DNA from: Collimonas pratensis
GTDB taxonomy: Bacteria > Pseudomonadota > Gammaproteobacteria > Burkholderiales > Burkholderiaceae_D
DNA length: 64,000 bases
Reading direction: 5' to 3'
NCBI RefSeq assembly: GCF_001584185.1
Contig: NZ_CP013234.1
Coordinates: 2,480,001-2,544,000, forward strand
The notes beneath the pieces are model-generated. The model worked only from the letters and a program-made list of their open reading frames with translations. It searched no databases and was not told the DNA's origin. Below are positions 17,574 to 27,213 of the stretch, in pieces. How positions within the stretch are numbered: the first letter of the stretch is position 1; every line of letters begins with the position of its first letter. The position numbers and the translations under genes were made by a program.

Positions 17574-18826
17574 CGGCCGCAGCAAGGCATGACGCAAGCG
17601 CGCGCCGTGTGGTGGTGACAGGCATGGCCGGCATCAGCCCGATCGGCAACGACTGGGATGCGATCCGCAGCCATCTCGGCAGCTATCGCAATGCCGTCGT
17701 TCGTATGCATGAATGGGCCGACTACGATGGCTTGAACACGCAGCTGGGGGCGCCGGCCGCCGAATTTGCATTGTCGGAACGTTATAACCGCAAGACCACC
17801 CGCAGCATGGGCCGGGTGGCGCTGATGGCGACGCGCGCCAGCGAACTGGCCTTGATCGATGCCGGCTTGATCGACGATCCCTTGCTGAAAAGCGGCGTCT
17901 GCGGTGTCGCCTACGGTTCGTCCGCCGGCACGCCGGCGGCGATCGGCGATTTTGGCCGCATGATGGAAGAACGCAGCACCCGCGGCATCAACGCCACTAC
18001 TTATATCAAGATGATGGCGCATACCGCCCCGGTCAATATCGGCGTGTTTTTTGGCATCACCGGCCGCGTCATCACCACCTCCAGCGCCTGCACCTCCGGC
18101 AGCCAGGGCATAGGCTATGCCTACGAAGCGATCCGCAGCGGCCGCCAGCAGGTGATGGTGGCTGGTGGCGCCGAAGAACTGTGCGCCACCGAAGCCGCGG
18201 TGTTCGACACCTTGTTTGCCACCAGCATCCGCAACGATACGCCGGCCATGACACCGAGTCCGTTCGACCGCAGCCGCGACGGCCTGGTGATCGGCGAGGG
18301 CGCCGGTACGCTCATCCTGGAAGACTACGACCATGCGCGCGCCAGAGGCGCCAGAATGTATGCGGAAATCGTCGGCTTCGGCACCAACAGCGACGGCTGC
18401 CATGTCACCCATCCCAATGCCGACACCATGCAGGTGGCGATGACGCTGGCGCTGGCGGATGCCGGCCTGCCGCCGTCGGCCATCGGCTATATCAACGCCC
18501 ACGGCACCGGCACCGAGCAGGGCGACATTGCCGAATCGCACGCCACTGCGGCTGTGTTCGGCGGCAACACCGCCATCAGCTCACTGAAGAGCTATACCGG
18601 CCATACGCTCGGCGCTTGCGGCGCGCTGGAAGCCTGGGTCAGCATCGAGATGATGCGCAGCGGCTGGTTCGCGCCGACCATCAACCTGCAGCAGCTCGAT
18701 CCGCTGTGCGCCGAGCTGGACTATATCGTCGGCGAGGGGCGCGAGCTGCAATGCGAATATGTGATGTCGAACAATTTTGCGTTTGGCGGCATCAATACTT
18801 CGCTGATTTTCAAACGCCTGGACTGA
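17570..18826 (+). CDS. beta-ketoacyl-ACP synthase (second, FabF-like)
   Basis: This 418-residue ketosynthase has Cys174 in SSACTSGSQG, His311 in NAHGTGTEQGD, Lys340 and His345 in SLKSYTGHTLGA, a complete active site. It is a FabF-type elongating enzyme, likely the partner of the chain-length factor or of the first ketosynthase. It overlaps the reductase gene by four bases and is followed after eight bases by the phosphopantetheinyl transferase gene. Confidence 0.9.
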   Translation: MTAAARHDASARRVVVTGMAGISPIGNDWDAIRSHLGSYRNAVVRMHEWADYDGLNTQLGAPAAEFALSERYNRKTTRSMGRVALMATRASELALIDAGLIDDPLLKSGVCGVAYGSSAGTPAAIGDFGRMMEERSTRGINATTYIKMMAHTAPVNIGVFFGITGRVITTSSACTSGSQGIGYAYEAIRSGRQQVMVAGGAEELCATEAAVFDTLFATSIRNDTPAMTPSPFDRSRDGLVIGEGAGTLILEDYDHARARGARMYAEIVGFGTNSDGCHVTHPNADTMQVAMTLALADAGLPPSAIGYINAHGTGTEQGDIAESHATAAVFGGNTAISSLKSYTGHTLGACGALEAWVSIEMMRSGWFAPTINLQQLDPLCAELDYIVGEGRELQCEYVMSNNFAFGGINTSLIFKRLD

Positions 18827-18834
18827 GCCCGCCC

Positions 18835-19536
18835 GTGCCGTCCGCTGTCATCTGGCTACTCGATGCGAATGCGCTGAGCGAAAATGACTGCGATGGTTTG
18901 CCGGCTTATCTGAGCGAGCCTGAACTGTTGCGCTACCGGCGCTTCCTGCGGCCGCTGCGCCAGCGTGAATTTCTGCTGGGACGGATGGTGCTGCGCTTTG
19001 CAATCGCCCAGCTGACAGGCATCGCTTTCGAGGCGATCGAGATGATCGAACGCCAAGGCAGGGCGCCGCGGCTGCAATTGCCGCCTGCATGCTCTCTAAC
19101 CCCGCACTTCAGCGTGTCGCACAGCCGGGGCTGGGTCGCCTGCGCGGCCAGTGTCGATACACCGCTGGGCGTCGATATCGAAGCCCAGGATGGCGGACGC
19201 GACGTCGAGGCGCTGGCCCGCAGCGCTTTTTCCGCGGCAGAGAGCGACTGGTTATCCGGCCTTCCCGCTGATCAAAAAACAGAGGCGTTTTATGCGCTGT
19301 GGAGCAGCAAGGAAGCGCTATATAAACTGATGTCGAATCAAGATGAAGAGGCCGTGTTGCCGGAATTGGTGGCTACCGGCTTGCGCTTGCAGTCAGGGCC
19401 GGGCTGGCATGCGCGCAACTGGTCGCAGCAAGGTTTTTCCTTGTCATTTTGCAGCCGTGATCCGTTGGCTGCGGTCGAGCAGCATCGCCTTTACGGCGCC
19501 GCGTCCGATGGCTGGCGCCAGCAATTGGGCGTTTAA
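18835..19536 (+). CDS. 4'-phosphopantetheinyl transferase (Sfp type)
   Basis: A 233-residue enzyme with the magnesium and CoA-binding motif GVDIEAQ and the downstream WSSKEALYK motif that define the Sfp-type transferases. It moves the phosphopantetheine arm of CoA onto a carrier-protein serine and is the obvious activator of the two cluster ACPs. I chose GTG at 18835, in frame and just after the ketosynthase stop; there is no ATG nearby in frame. It is the last gene of the cluster. Confidence 0.88.
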   Translation: MPSAVIWLLDANALSENDCDGLPAYLSEPELLRYRRFLRPLRQREFLLGRMVLRFAIAQLTGIAFEAIEMIERQGRAPRLQLPPACSLTPHFSVSHSRGWVACAASVDTPLGVDIEAQDGGRDVEALARSAFSAAESDWLSGLPADQKTEAFYALWSSKEALYKLMSNQDEEAVLPELVATGLRLQSGPGWHARNWSQQGFSLSFCSRDPLAAVEQHRLYGAASDGWRQQLGV

Positions 19537-19694
19537 AGATCCACCATTCGCTTGGAACGTTTATTTCTGTCCGTTGTATTGCTGACAGCAGGGAAGGGCT
19601 GAATCCAGGTGTGTGGAGCCGGCAAGCAGGTGACCCACTGTGCTCGGCAAAAAAAGAGTCTCGATCCTGAGTCTCGCCGACGTATCAAGCCGCC

Positions 19695-20219
19695 TTAGAG
19701 CTTCTTCAGCCGCTTTGCATTCGCCGTAGCCCGTGCATGAAGCGGCTGCAAGCCCGTCTGCGCAATATCCGCCAGCGAGGTATTGAACTGCGACACTGCC
19801 TCAGCCGAGCTGAGCATGGTGTCATGCGCCAGCTTGTTTTGCCGGTGTCCCGACTGGTGCAAATTGCTGCTGCTGGCGACCGACATCAGATTGACGGCGC
19901 CGTTCAGCATTTGCTGGATGGCCAGCCGTGCGGCGTCCTGATGCATGCTCATCATGCGGATCGCCATGGCGTGTGCGGATTCGGCAATGGCTTCGATTTT
20001 TTCCTGGCTCATCAGGTTGAATTCGTTGCGGTCGCGCTGGCTGGGCGCAGGGCCGGCCATGGCCATGCGTGCGGTGCGGTGGCCGATTACCTGCGCCGAT
20101 GCGCTCATCATTTCTCCGGTTTGCAACATCAGGTCGGTCCATGCATTGATGGAAGCTGCGGGGCTGCTGAAACTGTCGGGAGTGATGGCGATGGGATTGC
20201 GGACGCGGTACGATTTCAT
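19695..20219 (-). CDS. phasin-like polyhydroxyalkanoate granule protein
   Basis: This 174-residue helical protein resembles the phasin family proteins of Oxalobacteraceae: NAWTDLMLQTGEMMSASAQVIGHRTARMA followed by an amphipathic helix region with repeated methionine and alanine. Phasins coat polyhydroxyalkanoate granules. The start MKSYRVRN at 20219 has AGGAG immediately upstream; a longer frame begins at 20249. It is transcribed towards the end of the pigment cluster and has no linked PHA genes here. The assignment is by general resemblance and is only moderately sure. Confidence 0.6.
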   Translation of the reverse strand: MKSYRVRNPIAITPDSFSSPAASINAWTDLMLQTGEMMSASAQVIGHRTARMAMAGPAPSQRDRNEFNLMSQEKIEAIAESAHAMAIRMMSMHQDAARLAIQQMLNGAVNLMSVASSSNLHQSGHRQNKLAHDTMLSSAEAVSQFNTSLADIAQTGLQPLHARATANAKRLKKL

Positions 20220-20470
20220 GGTGACTCCTTGGTGGTCTGACGACGGCAAGCGGCGGTGTGCTCATCCGAGTAGTCTTGATAGCGCTAACAATACCTGCTT
20301 TTATTCCCGGATTGGGGCTTTTTTGTGGCGCTGCAACATAATTTTGCAATTGAGCTGTTTTCGTGCTGTAAAAGCAACTAAACAATGACTGAAAGTGTCT
20401 CATAGAGGTAGTTCGTTAAATTTCCCAAATCTTCATAAATCAGTAACATTGCTTCAGGTAAAATCCGAGT

Positions 20471-21208
20471 ATGAAAATTTTGATCAGTAACGACGATGGT
20501 TACTTGGCGCCGGGTATTATTGCCTTGGCCAATGCATTGGCGCCGATTGCGGAAATCGTCGTGGTAGCCCCGGACAGCAATCGTTCCGGCTCCTCCAATT
20601 CCCTGACCCTGGACCGTCCTTTGTCTGTCCAGCGCGCCGAAAACGGTTTCTATTTCATTAACGGCACACCGTCCGACTGCGTGCACGTGGCATTGACCGG
20701 GTTGTTGAATTTTCGTCCCGACCTGATCGTGTCCGGCATCAACCAGGGCCAGAACATGGGTGACGATACCCTATATTCCGGCACCGTGGCGGCCGCCACC
20801 GAGGGGTTCCTGTTCGGTATTCCGGCAATCGCTTTTTCGCAGTTGCACAAAGGCTGGGACGAACTGGACGCGGCGGCCATGGTGGCGCGCGAAATTGTCG
20901 AGCGTCGTTTCGATAACCTGCCGCAGCCTTATTTGCTGAATGTCAATATTCCCAACTTGCCTTACGACCAGCTCAAGCCCGCCTTGGCGACACGGCTCGG
21001 CAAGCGGCATGAGTCGGAATCGGTGATCAAGGCGCAGGACCCGCATGGCCGCGACATTTATTGGATCGGACCACCTGGCGGCGCGCGCGATGCCGGCGAA
21101 GGCACCGATTTCCATGCCACCGCCAACGGCCATGTTTCGATCACGCCGCTGCAGATCGATCTGACGCATGCGACCCAGCTGGCCGCGCTGAGGAAAGACT
21201 TGTCATGA
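20471..21208 (+). CDS. surE: 5'/3'-nucleotidase SurE
   Basis: The 245-residue protein begins [16 protein letters not shown], containing the metal-binding NDDG of SurE, and has [11 protein letters not shown] and SGINQGQN further on. SurE is a metal-dependent phosphatase acting on nucleoside monophosphates and is linked to stationary-phase survival. It is the first gene of the conserved surE-pcm-nlpD-rpoS order, and its stop overlaps the pcm start (ATGA). Confidence 0.96.
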   Translation: MKILISNDDGYLAPGIIALANALAPIAEIVVVAPDSNRSGSSNSLTLDRPLSVQRAENGFYFINGTPSDCVHVALTGLLNFRPDLIVSGINQGQNMGDDTLYSGTVAAATEGFLFGIPAIAFSQLHKGWDELDAAAMVAREIVERRFDNLPQPYLLNVNIPNLPYDQLKPALATRLGKRHESESVIKAQDPHGRDIYWIGPPGGARDAGEGTDFHATANGHVSITPLQIDLTHATQLAALRKDLS

Positions 21209-22098
21209 CCGACAAGGCGAAGCGTTTTCCGTTGCAGCTGTCATCGGTAGTCGACAAGAAGCCTGCCACCGACCGCAGTAACCGCAGCGTGGCGACGCCG
21301 CAGACTGCGACCAAGAACGCCGCCTGGGAAAATTCGCGCAACACGCCGCGCAGCGGCGCCGCACCTTCAGCGCCGCCGCCAAAACCGGCGTCTGCCGCCA
21401 ACAAGCCGATGGTGCGTCCGAGCGAGACCGCCAGCCATGTTGATCGCTCCAGTTCGATGGTGTCCGACGGCGTGCGCAAAGCCATGGTGGCGCGCGTCGC
21501 CAAGCAGGGGGTGACTGACCCCAGGGTGCTGGCCGCGATGGAAAGCGTGCCGCGCCACATGTTCATGGAACCCGGCCTGTCGAGCCAGGCATATATCGAT
21601 GCCTCCTTGCCGATTGGCCATCACCAAACTATTTCGCAGCCGTATATCGTGGCGCGCATGATTGAGATCATGCGCGACAACCAGCACGGCGGCGTTCTCA
21701 ACCGGGTGCTGGAAATCGGCACCGGCTGCGGCTACCAGGCGGCGGTGCTGTCGCTGGTGGCGAAGGAAGTGTATTCGATCGAACGCATCAAGCCCTTGCA
21801 TGAACTGGCGCGCAGCAACTTGCGTCCGCTGCGGATCGCCAACATCCGTTTGCATTACGGAGATGGTATGCTTGGGCTGCCGCAGGTGGCGCCTTTCGAC
21901 GGTATCATCCTGGCGGCGGCGGGGCTTGAAGTGCCGCAGGCATTATTGGATCAGATGACGATCGGCGGCCGTCTGGTGGCGCCGGTTGGTTCCCGTCACC
22001 AGGTTTTGCAGCTGATCCAGCGTACCGGTAAATTCGATTGGACCAGCACCACCATGGAAGACTGTCATTTTGTGCCTTTGCGTGCCGGCACGGTGTGA
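21205..22098 (+). CDS. pcm: protein-L-isoaspartate O-methyltransferase
   Basis: The 297-residue protein carries the Pcm fold in its C-terminal part: [32 protein letters not shown] and the SAM-binding [16 protein letters not shown]. It repairs isoaspartyl damage in proteins using S-adenosylmethionine. The first roughly 80 residues are a low-complexity Pro/Ala/Ser-rich extension absent from the E. coli enzyme (208 residues) but common in this group. It overlaps surE by four bases. Confidence 0.95.
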   Translation: MTDKAKRFPLQLSSVVDKKPATDRSNRSVATPQTATKNAAWENSRNTPRSGAAPSAPPPKPASAANKPMVRPSETASHVDRSSSMVSDGVRKAMVARVAKQGVTDPRVLAAMESVPRHMFMEPGLSSQAYIDASLPIGHHQTISQPYIVARMIEIMRDNQHGGVLNRVLEIGTGCGYQAAVLSLVAKEVYSIERIKPLHELARSNLRPLRIANIRLHYGDGMLGLPQVAPFDGIILAAAGLEVPQALLDQMTIGGRLVAPVGSRHQVLQLIQRTGKFDWTSTTMEDCHFVPLRAGTV

Positions 22099-22187
22099 GG
22101 ATGGCTCGCAGCGCCGCCGGCGAAACATATTGACGAATAAATTGACGAACAATCAGCGACTCAGTCGCACATACTAATATCAATGTA

Positions 22188-23189
22188 ATGAGAATGAAGA
22201 AAACTCGCTTTATAGCTTTGGGTGTAATGATTGCCACGCTGGCAGCGTGTACCACTCCGCGTACTCCCGCTCCGGTAGTCGAGCGCCGCAGCGGCGGCAA
22301 TGTGGCCTCCACCGGGACCGCCGCCACCGAGGCGCCGCGCGCAGCTGACGGACATGGTTCTTACACGGTCAAGCAAGGCGATACCTTGTACCGGATCGCA
22401 CTGGAATTCGGTCAAAGCTATCGTGACATCGTGGCTTGGAACAAGCTGGAAAACGCCAACGACATCAAGGTCGGGCAGGTGCTCCGCGTGCAACCGCCTG
22501 ACGCCAGCTCTGGCGCGGCTGGCGGCGCTCAGATGGCCAGCGTGGGGTCCGGTTCCGGCGTTGAGGTAAGGTCCTTGGGTTCGGCGCCATCCTCGGCATC
22601 GCCGACATCGGCAGCCGGCGGCGGCAGCGCCGCCAACAAGAGCGGACCGCGCGGCGACAAGCGCCCTTATTCCGACGCGGCACTGGCGGAATTGCAGAAA
22701 CCGGATGCGCCATCCTCCAGCGACGCCCCGAAAGCTGTTGCACCGGCAGTTGCGGCATCGACCGCGGCAGCCGCGGCAGCCAGCACGCCAGCCGCCTCGG
22801 CGCCGGCGGCCTCTGGCGATGAAGATAAAGTGGACTGGATGTGGCCGGCCGAAGGCAAGCAGGTTGGCGCTTTCGACCAGGGTAAGAAAGGCATCGATAT
22901 TGCCGGTAAATCAGGGCAATCGGTAGTGGCGGCGGCCGGCGGTAAAGTGATGTATGCGGGTAGTGGTATCCGCGGCTACGGTAATTTGGTTATCATCAAA
23001 CATACTAGTAGCTTGTTGTCCGCATACGCGCATAATAAGACCATTCTGGTGAAGGAAGGCCAGACCGTAAGCAAGGGCCAGAAAATTGCCGAGATGGGAA
23101 ATTCGGACAGCGACGTGGTCAAGTTGCATTTCGAAATTCGTCAGCAAGGCAAACCTGTGGATCCATCGAAATTCCTACCGAACCGCTAA
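22188..23189 (+). CDS. nlpD: NlpD-type lipoprotein, M23 peptidase-like amidase activator
   Basis: The 333-residue protein has a lipoprotein signal with lipobox TLAAC near residue 21, a LysM domain (SYTVKQGDTLYRIALEFG to VGQVLRV, about residues 63-105), a long Ala/Ser-rich linker, and a C-terminal LytM/M23 domain. The zinc ligands of active M23 enzymes look degenerate: KKGIDIAG lacks the first histidine and VKLHFEIR has only one histidine of the usual pair. This fits the non-catalytic amidase activators of the NlpD/EnvC group. ATG at 22188 or 22194. Confidence 0.92.
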   Translation: MRMKKTRFIALGVMIATLAACTTPRTPAPVVERRSGGNVASTGTAATEAPRAADGHGSYTVKQGDTLYRIALEFGQSYRDIVAWNKLENANDIKVGQVLRVQPPDASSGAAGGAQMASVGSGSGVEVRSLGSAPSSASPTSAAGGGSAANKSGPRGDKRPYSDAALAELQKPDAPSSSDAPKAVAPAVAASTAAAAAASTPAASAPAASGDEDKVDWMWPAEGKQVGAFDQGKKGIDIAGKSGQSVVAAAGGKVMYAGSGIRGYGNLVIIKHTSSLLSAYAHNKTILVKEGQTVSKGQKIAEMGNSDSDVVKLHFEIRQQGKPVDPSKFLPNR

Positions 23190-23205
23190 ATGAGCGCTAA
23201 ATGAG
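23184..23205 (+). repeat. tandem 11-bp duplication spanning the rpoS start
   Basis: CGCTAAATGAG occurs twice in tandem at 23184-23194 and 23195-23205. The first copy holds the nlpD stop, the second the rpoS ATG. The duplication creates a four-codon frame, ATG AGC GCT AAA TGA at 23190-23204, whose stop overlaps the rpoS start as ATGA. This could couple rpoS translation to a tiny leader or be a chance duplication. Confidence 0.7.
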
Positions 23206-24229
23206 CAAACGGCCGACTGATCATCAAGACGAAGAGCATGAGGTCTCATCGGAGCAGTTGGCCGATGATGGGCGCGATGACGACGAGATTGATGCTGTCG
23301 CCGAGCGGGATATCGACGATGAAGTAGTGGTGGACGGCGTAGTGGTGGTGGTCGATGGCGTCGAGGAGCTGAAGAAGGTCCTGGCGGCGGAACTGTCGAC
23401 CGACACCACCCAGCACTACCTGAACCAGATCGGCACCAGGCCGTTGCTGACGGTGACTGAAGAAGTGCATTTCGCCACCTTGGCCAAGCAGGGCAATTTC
23501 GACGCCCGGCAGAAAATGATCGAACACAATTTGCGGCTGGTGGTATCGATCGCCAAACACTATATCAACCGCGGCGTCGCGCTGCTCGACCTGATCGAGG
23601 AAGGCAATCTCGGCCTGATGCGGGCGATCGACAAGTTCGAGCCGGAACGCGGCTTCCGTTTCTCTACCTATGCCACCTGGTGGATACGGCAAAGCATCGA
23701 GCGCGCCATCATGAACCAGGCGCGCACGGTGCGTCTGCCGGTGCATATGGTGCGCGAACTGAACCAGATCCTGCGCGCCAAGTATCACCTGGAAGCCCAG
23801 CATCACGACGGCAAGGACGCCAGCGCCGAAGACATTGCCCATCTGGTGGACCGCCCGGTGGAAGACGTGCAAGATGTGCTGGCGCTGTCCGAACACGCGG
23901 CTTCGCTCGATGCGCCGCTGGACCAGGATCCGCTGGCCAGCCTGATGGACTTGCTGCCCAGTGCCACTGAAGAAAATCCCGACTCCCGCGCCGAACAGCA
24001 GGAAACATCGATCCTGGTGCGGGTCTGGTTGGAAAAGCTGACCGATAAGCAGCGCAATGTGATCATGCGTCGCTTCGGCCTGGATAACGACGATCCGTCC
24101 ACCCTGGAAGAGCTGGCCGCCGAAATCGGCGTCACGCGCGAGCGGGTGCGGCAGATCCAGCAAGAGGCCTTGCTCAAGCTGAAACGCTTGCTGGGCGCCA
24201 AGGGGGTTGGCAAGGATTCATTCCTTTAG
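23201..24229 (+). CDS. rpoS: RNA polymerase sigma factor RpoS
   Basis: The 342-residue protein is a complete stationary-phase sigma factor: region 1.2 around [21 protein letters not shown], region 2 with [32 protein letters not shown], region 3 and region 4 ending in [18 protein letters not shown]. The N-terminal 60 residues are strongly acidic, as in related betaproteobacteria. It governs general stress and stationary-phase genes. It follows nlpD by 11 bases, and in many relatives the main rpoS promoter lies within nlpD. Confidence 0.97.
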   Translation: MSKRPTDHQDEEHEVSSEQLADDGRDDDEIDAVAERDIDDEVVVDGVVVVVDGVEELKKVLAAELSTDTTQHYLNQIGTRPLLTVTEEVHFATLAKQGNFDARQKMIEHNLRLVVSIAKHYINRGVALLDLIEEGNLGLMRAIDKFEPERGFRFSTYATWWIRQSIERAIMNQARTVRLPVHMVRELNQILRAKYHLEAQHHDGKDASAEDIAHLVDRPVEDVQDVLALSEHAASLDAPLDQDPLASLMDLLPSATEENPDSRAEQQETSILVRVWLEKLTDKQRNVIMRRFGLDNDDPSTLEELAAEIGVTRERVRQIQQEALLKLKRLLGAKGVGKDSFL

Positions 24230-24351
24230 GCCACCGCATCTGCGGGCATTGCGCTAAGCTGCCCTCAGCGGCCTTGCATGGCGCTATAATCTCGGGCTGA
24301 TTTCATTCCATTTTCCAGGTTGCCGCATGCGGCGGCCTGCAACTGCTTCCT

Positions 24352-25701
24352 ATGCAACAAGACATTATCGATATCAAATCCCTCGACATGGATGCGCGCG
24401 GGATCGGCCATTTGCAAAATGAAGACGGCAGCCAGGGCAAGGTGATCTTTGTCGAAGGCGCCTTGCCGGGCGAGCGCGTCAGTTTCCTGTCGTATCGCAA
24501 GAAGGCCAAATGGGAAGCGGCCAGCATGACCGCTTTGCATAAAGAGTCGGTGCTGCGGGTCAAGCCGCATTGCGCCGTGTTCGGCATTTGCGGCGGCTGT
24601 GCCATGCAGCACTTGGAGCCATCGGCGCAAGTGGCGATTAAGCAGCGCGTGCTGGAAGATAATTTGTGGCATATCGGCAAGGTCAAGGCAGAATCCATGC
24701 TGCGCCCGATCTACGGGCCGACCTGGGGCTACCGCTATCGTGCCCGTATTTCGGTGCGCAATGTGCCTAAAAAGGGCGGGGTGCTGGTCGGCTTCCATGA
24801 GCGGAAATCTTCCTTCATCACCGACATGAAAGAATGCGAGATCCTGCCGGCGAACGTCTCGGCGATGCTGGTGCCGTTGCGCCATCTGATCGCTTCGCTA
24901 AGCCTGATCGACCATATTCCGCAGATCGAACTGGCGGTCGGCGAGGGCCCGCAAGGCAAGGTGACGGCGCTGGTGTTGCGCATCATGGCGGCCTTGAGCG
25001 CCGATGACGAAGTCAAGCTGAAGGCGTTTGCGGATGAATACCAGGTCAACTGGTGGTTGCAGACTGCAGGGCCGGACAGCGCCTATCCCTTCTATCCGGC
25101 GGACGGCGAGCTGTACTACACCTTGCCGGAATTCGGCGTGCGGATGCCGTTCAAGCCGACCGATTTCACGCAAGTGAACCATCAGATCAACCGGGTGCTG
25201 GTGGCGCGCGCCTTGCGCTTGCTGGATATGCAGCCGCAAGACCGCGTAGCCGACCTGTTCTGCGGCCTGGGAAATTTCACCTTGCCGCTGGCTACGCAGG
25301 TACGCGAAGTGGTCGGCATCGAAGGCAGCCAGGCCTTGATCAACCGTGCCGGCGAAAATGCCGCAGTCAATCAACTGGCCGACAAGACCACGCTCTACTG
25401 CCGTAACCTGTTCGAGGCGACTGCCGAGGATTTCATTGCTTTGGGTAAATTCGAGCGCATGCTGATCGATCCGCCGCGCGATGGCGCAGCCGCTGTTTGC
25501 GAAGCGATTGTCGGGCTGGCGGCGATTGACAAGAGCTTCATGCCGCAGCGGATCGTCTACGTCTCGTGCAATCCCTCAACCCTGGCGCGCGACGCCGGCT
25601 TGCTGACCGCGGGCGGCTATCGCCTGAGCCAGGCCGGGGTGGTGAACATGTTCCCGCATACTGCGCACGTGGAGTCGATTGCAGTATTTGACCTGGCGTA
25701 A
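24352..25701 (+). CDS. rlmD: 23S rRNA (uracil(1939)-C(5))-methyltransferase RlmD
   Basis: The 449-residue protein has an N-terminal TRAM domain, the iron-sulfur cysteine cluster (CAVFGICGGC and the later MKECEIL), a SAM-binding motif DLFCGLGNFTLPLA and the catalytic region YVSCNPSTLARD. It methylates U1939 of 23S rRNA. The gene stands alone and is followed by a strong terminator shared with the convergent membrane-protein gene. Confidence 0.95.
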   Translation: MQQDIIDIKSLDMDARGIGHLQNEDGSQGKVIFVEGALPGERVSFLSYRKKAKWEAASMTALHKESVLRVKPHCAVFGICGGCAMQHLEPSAQVAIKQRVLEDNLWHIGKVKAESMLRPIYGPTWGYRYRARISVRNVPKKGGVLVGFHERKSSFITDMKECEILPANVSAMLVPLRHLIASLSLIDHIPQIELAVGEGPQGKVTALVLRIMAALSADDEVKLKAFADEYQVNWWLQTAGPDSAYPFYPADGELYYTLPEFGVRMPFKPTDFTQVNHQINRVLVARALRLLDMQPQDRVADLFCGLGNFTLPLATQVREVVGIEGSQALINRAGENAAVNQLADKTTLYCRNLFEATAEDFIALGKFERMLIDPPRDGAAAVCEAIVGLAAIDKSFMPQRIVYVSCNPSTLARDAGLLTAGGYRLSQAGVVNMFPHTAHVESIAVFDLA

Positions 25702-25733
25702 TGCTTTGATGTGATCTTGTTTCACAGTCCATG

Positions 25734-25762
25734 AAAAAAACCGGCCCTGGAGCCGGTTTTTT
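25734..25762. terminator. bidirectional rho-independent terminator
   Basis: ACCGGC with a preceding A-run and GCCGGT with a following T-run form a stem around the loop CCTGGA. With A7 on one side and T6 on the other it can stop transcription from both rlmD and the convergent Bax-inhibitor-like gene. Confidence 0.85.
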
Positions 25763-25784
25763 GATTTCTTGCCTGAGGTTTTTC

Positions 25785-26480
25785 TTAATTCCGGTTGCCG
25801 CCGAAGATGCCCAGCAGGGACAGCAGGTTGACAAAGATGTTGTAGACATCCAGGTACAAGCTCAATGTTGCTGAAATGTAATTTGTTTCGCCGCCATTGA
25901 TGATGCGCTGCACGTCATACAGGATGTAGGCCGAGAAAATCGTGATCGCGATCACCGATACCGCCAGGTAGAGCGCGGGAATCTGCAGGAAGACATTGGC
26001 CAGCGAGGCCAGCAGCAGCACCACGACGCCAGCGAACAGCCATTTGCCCATGTTCGAGAAATCGCGCTTGCTGACCGTGGCAATACTTGCCATGACGACA
26101 AATACGCTGGCGGTACCGCCGAAGGCCATCATGATCAGGCTGGCGCCGTTGGAGAAGCCGACCAGCGTATGGCCGATCAGGCGTGACAGCATCAGGCCCA
26201 TGAAGAAGGTGAAGCCTAGCAGCAACAATACGCCCCAGCCGCTGTTCTTGGTCTTTTCAATTGCATAGAAGAAACCAAATGCGACCGCCATGAACGCCAT
26301 GAAGCCGATCAGCGGGCTGTTGCGGAAGAAGCTGAAATCCATCTGTACCCCAAGCCAGGCGCCGGCAATCGTCGGCAGCATGGACAGCGCCAGCAGCCAG
26401 TACGTATTGCGCAGCACGCGATGTTGCGCGCTGAGTGCGGTGCTGCCTGGTGAGTAGGTTGGTTGCAGGTTTGGGTTCAT
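25785..26480 (-). CDS. Bax inhibitor-1/YccA family membrane protein
   Basis: The 231-residue protein has seven predicted membrane segments and the family pattern including FFAIEK-like YAIEKTKNSGWG and the C-terminal region AYILYDVQRIINGGETNYISATLSLYLDVYNIFVNLL. BI-1/YccA proteins are membrane proteins related to the FtsH modulator YccA and to calcium-leak channels. A clear ribosome site, AAAGGAG, precedes ATG at 26480. It is monocistronic and convergent with rlmD. Confidence 0.93.
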   Translation of the reverse strand: MNPNLQPTYSPGSTALSAQHRVLRNTYWLLALSMLPTIAGAWLGVQMDFSFFRNSPLIGFMAFMAVAFGFFYAIEKTKNSGWGVLLLLGFTFFMGLMLSRLIGHTLVGFSNGASLIMMAFGGTASVFVVMASIATVSKRDFSNMGKWLFAGVVVLLLASLANVFLQIPALYLAVSVIAITIFSAYILYDVQRIINGGETNYISATLSLYLDVYNIFVNLLSLLGIFGGNRN

Positions 26481-26774
26481 TCAGGACTCCTTTGGAAATT
26501 GCAAAAGTATTAAACTGTTGCGATCATAGCACTTGCTAACGACATCTTTACATCAGACAGTAAACCGGCAAAGTGGTTCTCGACGGGTTCCGGATCGCTT
26601 GCCGAGCGCATTTTAGCGCTTTTGCAGGGTAATCCCCTTGCGTTTTGGCTAGTTTTGACGATTCTATACGGGTGTTTCGTGTTAAAATCAAAGGTTGATT
26701 GAACTATTGGCCAGTCACTCATTTAATGCTTTCATAAAGCACCTTAACCCTTTCTTTCTATTGGAGTTTTTCAG

Positions 26775-27185
26775 ATGGCAATTGAACGCACCCTGTCGAT
26801 TATCAAACCAGACGCAGTTGCAAAAAACGTAATCGGTCAAATCTACACACGTTTTGAAAACGCTGGCTTGAAGATCGTTGCTGCCCGCATGACGCACCTG
26901 ACACGCGCTGAAGCCGAAGGCTTCTACGCTGTGCACAGCGAGCGTCCTTTCTTCAAGGACCTGGTTGATTTCATGATCTCCGGTCCAGTCATGATCCAGG
27001 CTCTGGAAGGCGAAAACGCCGTGTTGAAGCACCGCGACCTGATGGGCGCAACCGATCCTAAGAAGGCAGAAAAAGGCACGATCCGCGCCGATTTCGCTGA
27101 CTCGATCGATGCGAACGCAGTGCACGGTTCGGACGCAGTGGAAGCCGGCAAGGTTGAAATCGCTTATTTCTTCCCAACGGTCTAA
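26775..27185 (+). CDS. ndk: nucleoside diphosphate kinase
   Basis: The 136-residue protein begins [18 protein letters not shown] and has the active-site motif NAVHGSD, with the phosphorylated histidine. It transfers the gamma-phosphate of ATP to nucleoside diphosphates. Length is a few residues shorter than the typical 141-143. The preference for a few codons suggests high expression. It is followed by a palindromic repeat and rlmN. Confidence 0.96.
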   Translation: MAIERTLSIIKPDAVAKNVIGQIYTRFENAGLKIVAARMTHLTRAEAEGFYAVHSERPFFKDLVDFMISGPVMIQALEGENAVLKHRDLMGATDPKKAEKGTIRADFADSIDANAVHGSDAVEAGKVEIAYFFPTV

Positions 27186-27213
27186 GCTGAATTAAAGTTG
27201 TTTTGTTGTAGTT

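Larger units (their letters stand above)
1955..19536 (+). other. aryl polyene-type biosynthetic gene cluster
   Basis: Nineteen consecutive plus-strand genes overlap or are separated by only a few bases. They include every expected class for aryl polyene synthesis: type II ketosynthases with a chain-length factor, ketoreductase, dehydratases, two ACPs, AMP-ligase, ammonia lyase, thioesterase, acyltransferases, glycosyltransferase, LolA-like carrier, MMPL exporter, DUF3261 lipoprotein, flavoprotein and phosphopantetheinyl transferase. The known products of such clusters are yellow, outer-membrane-anchored pigments that protect against oxidative stress. No methyltransferase gene is present. The assignment comes from co-occurrence of these families; the exact product is inferred. 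Confidence 0.92.

Noticed and set aside
19650..19675. A-run with repeated GAGTCTC near the end of the phasin-like gene as a terminator
   Set aside because: The GAGTCTC copies are direct, not inverted, repeats and do not form a good stem.
24285..24290. TATAAT upstream of rlmD as a strong promoter
   Set aside because: No -35 element at the right distance, so it is not reported as a feature.
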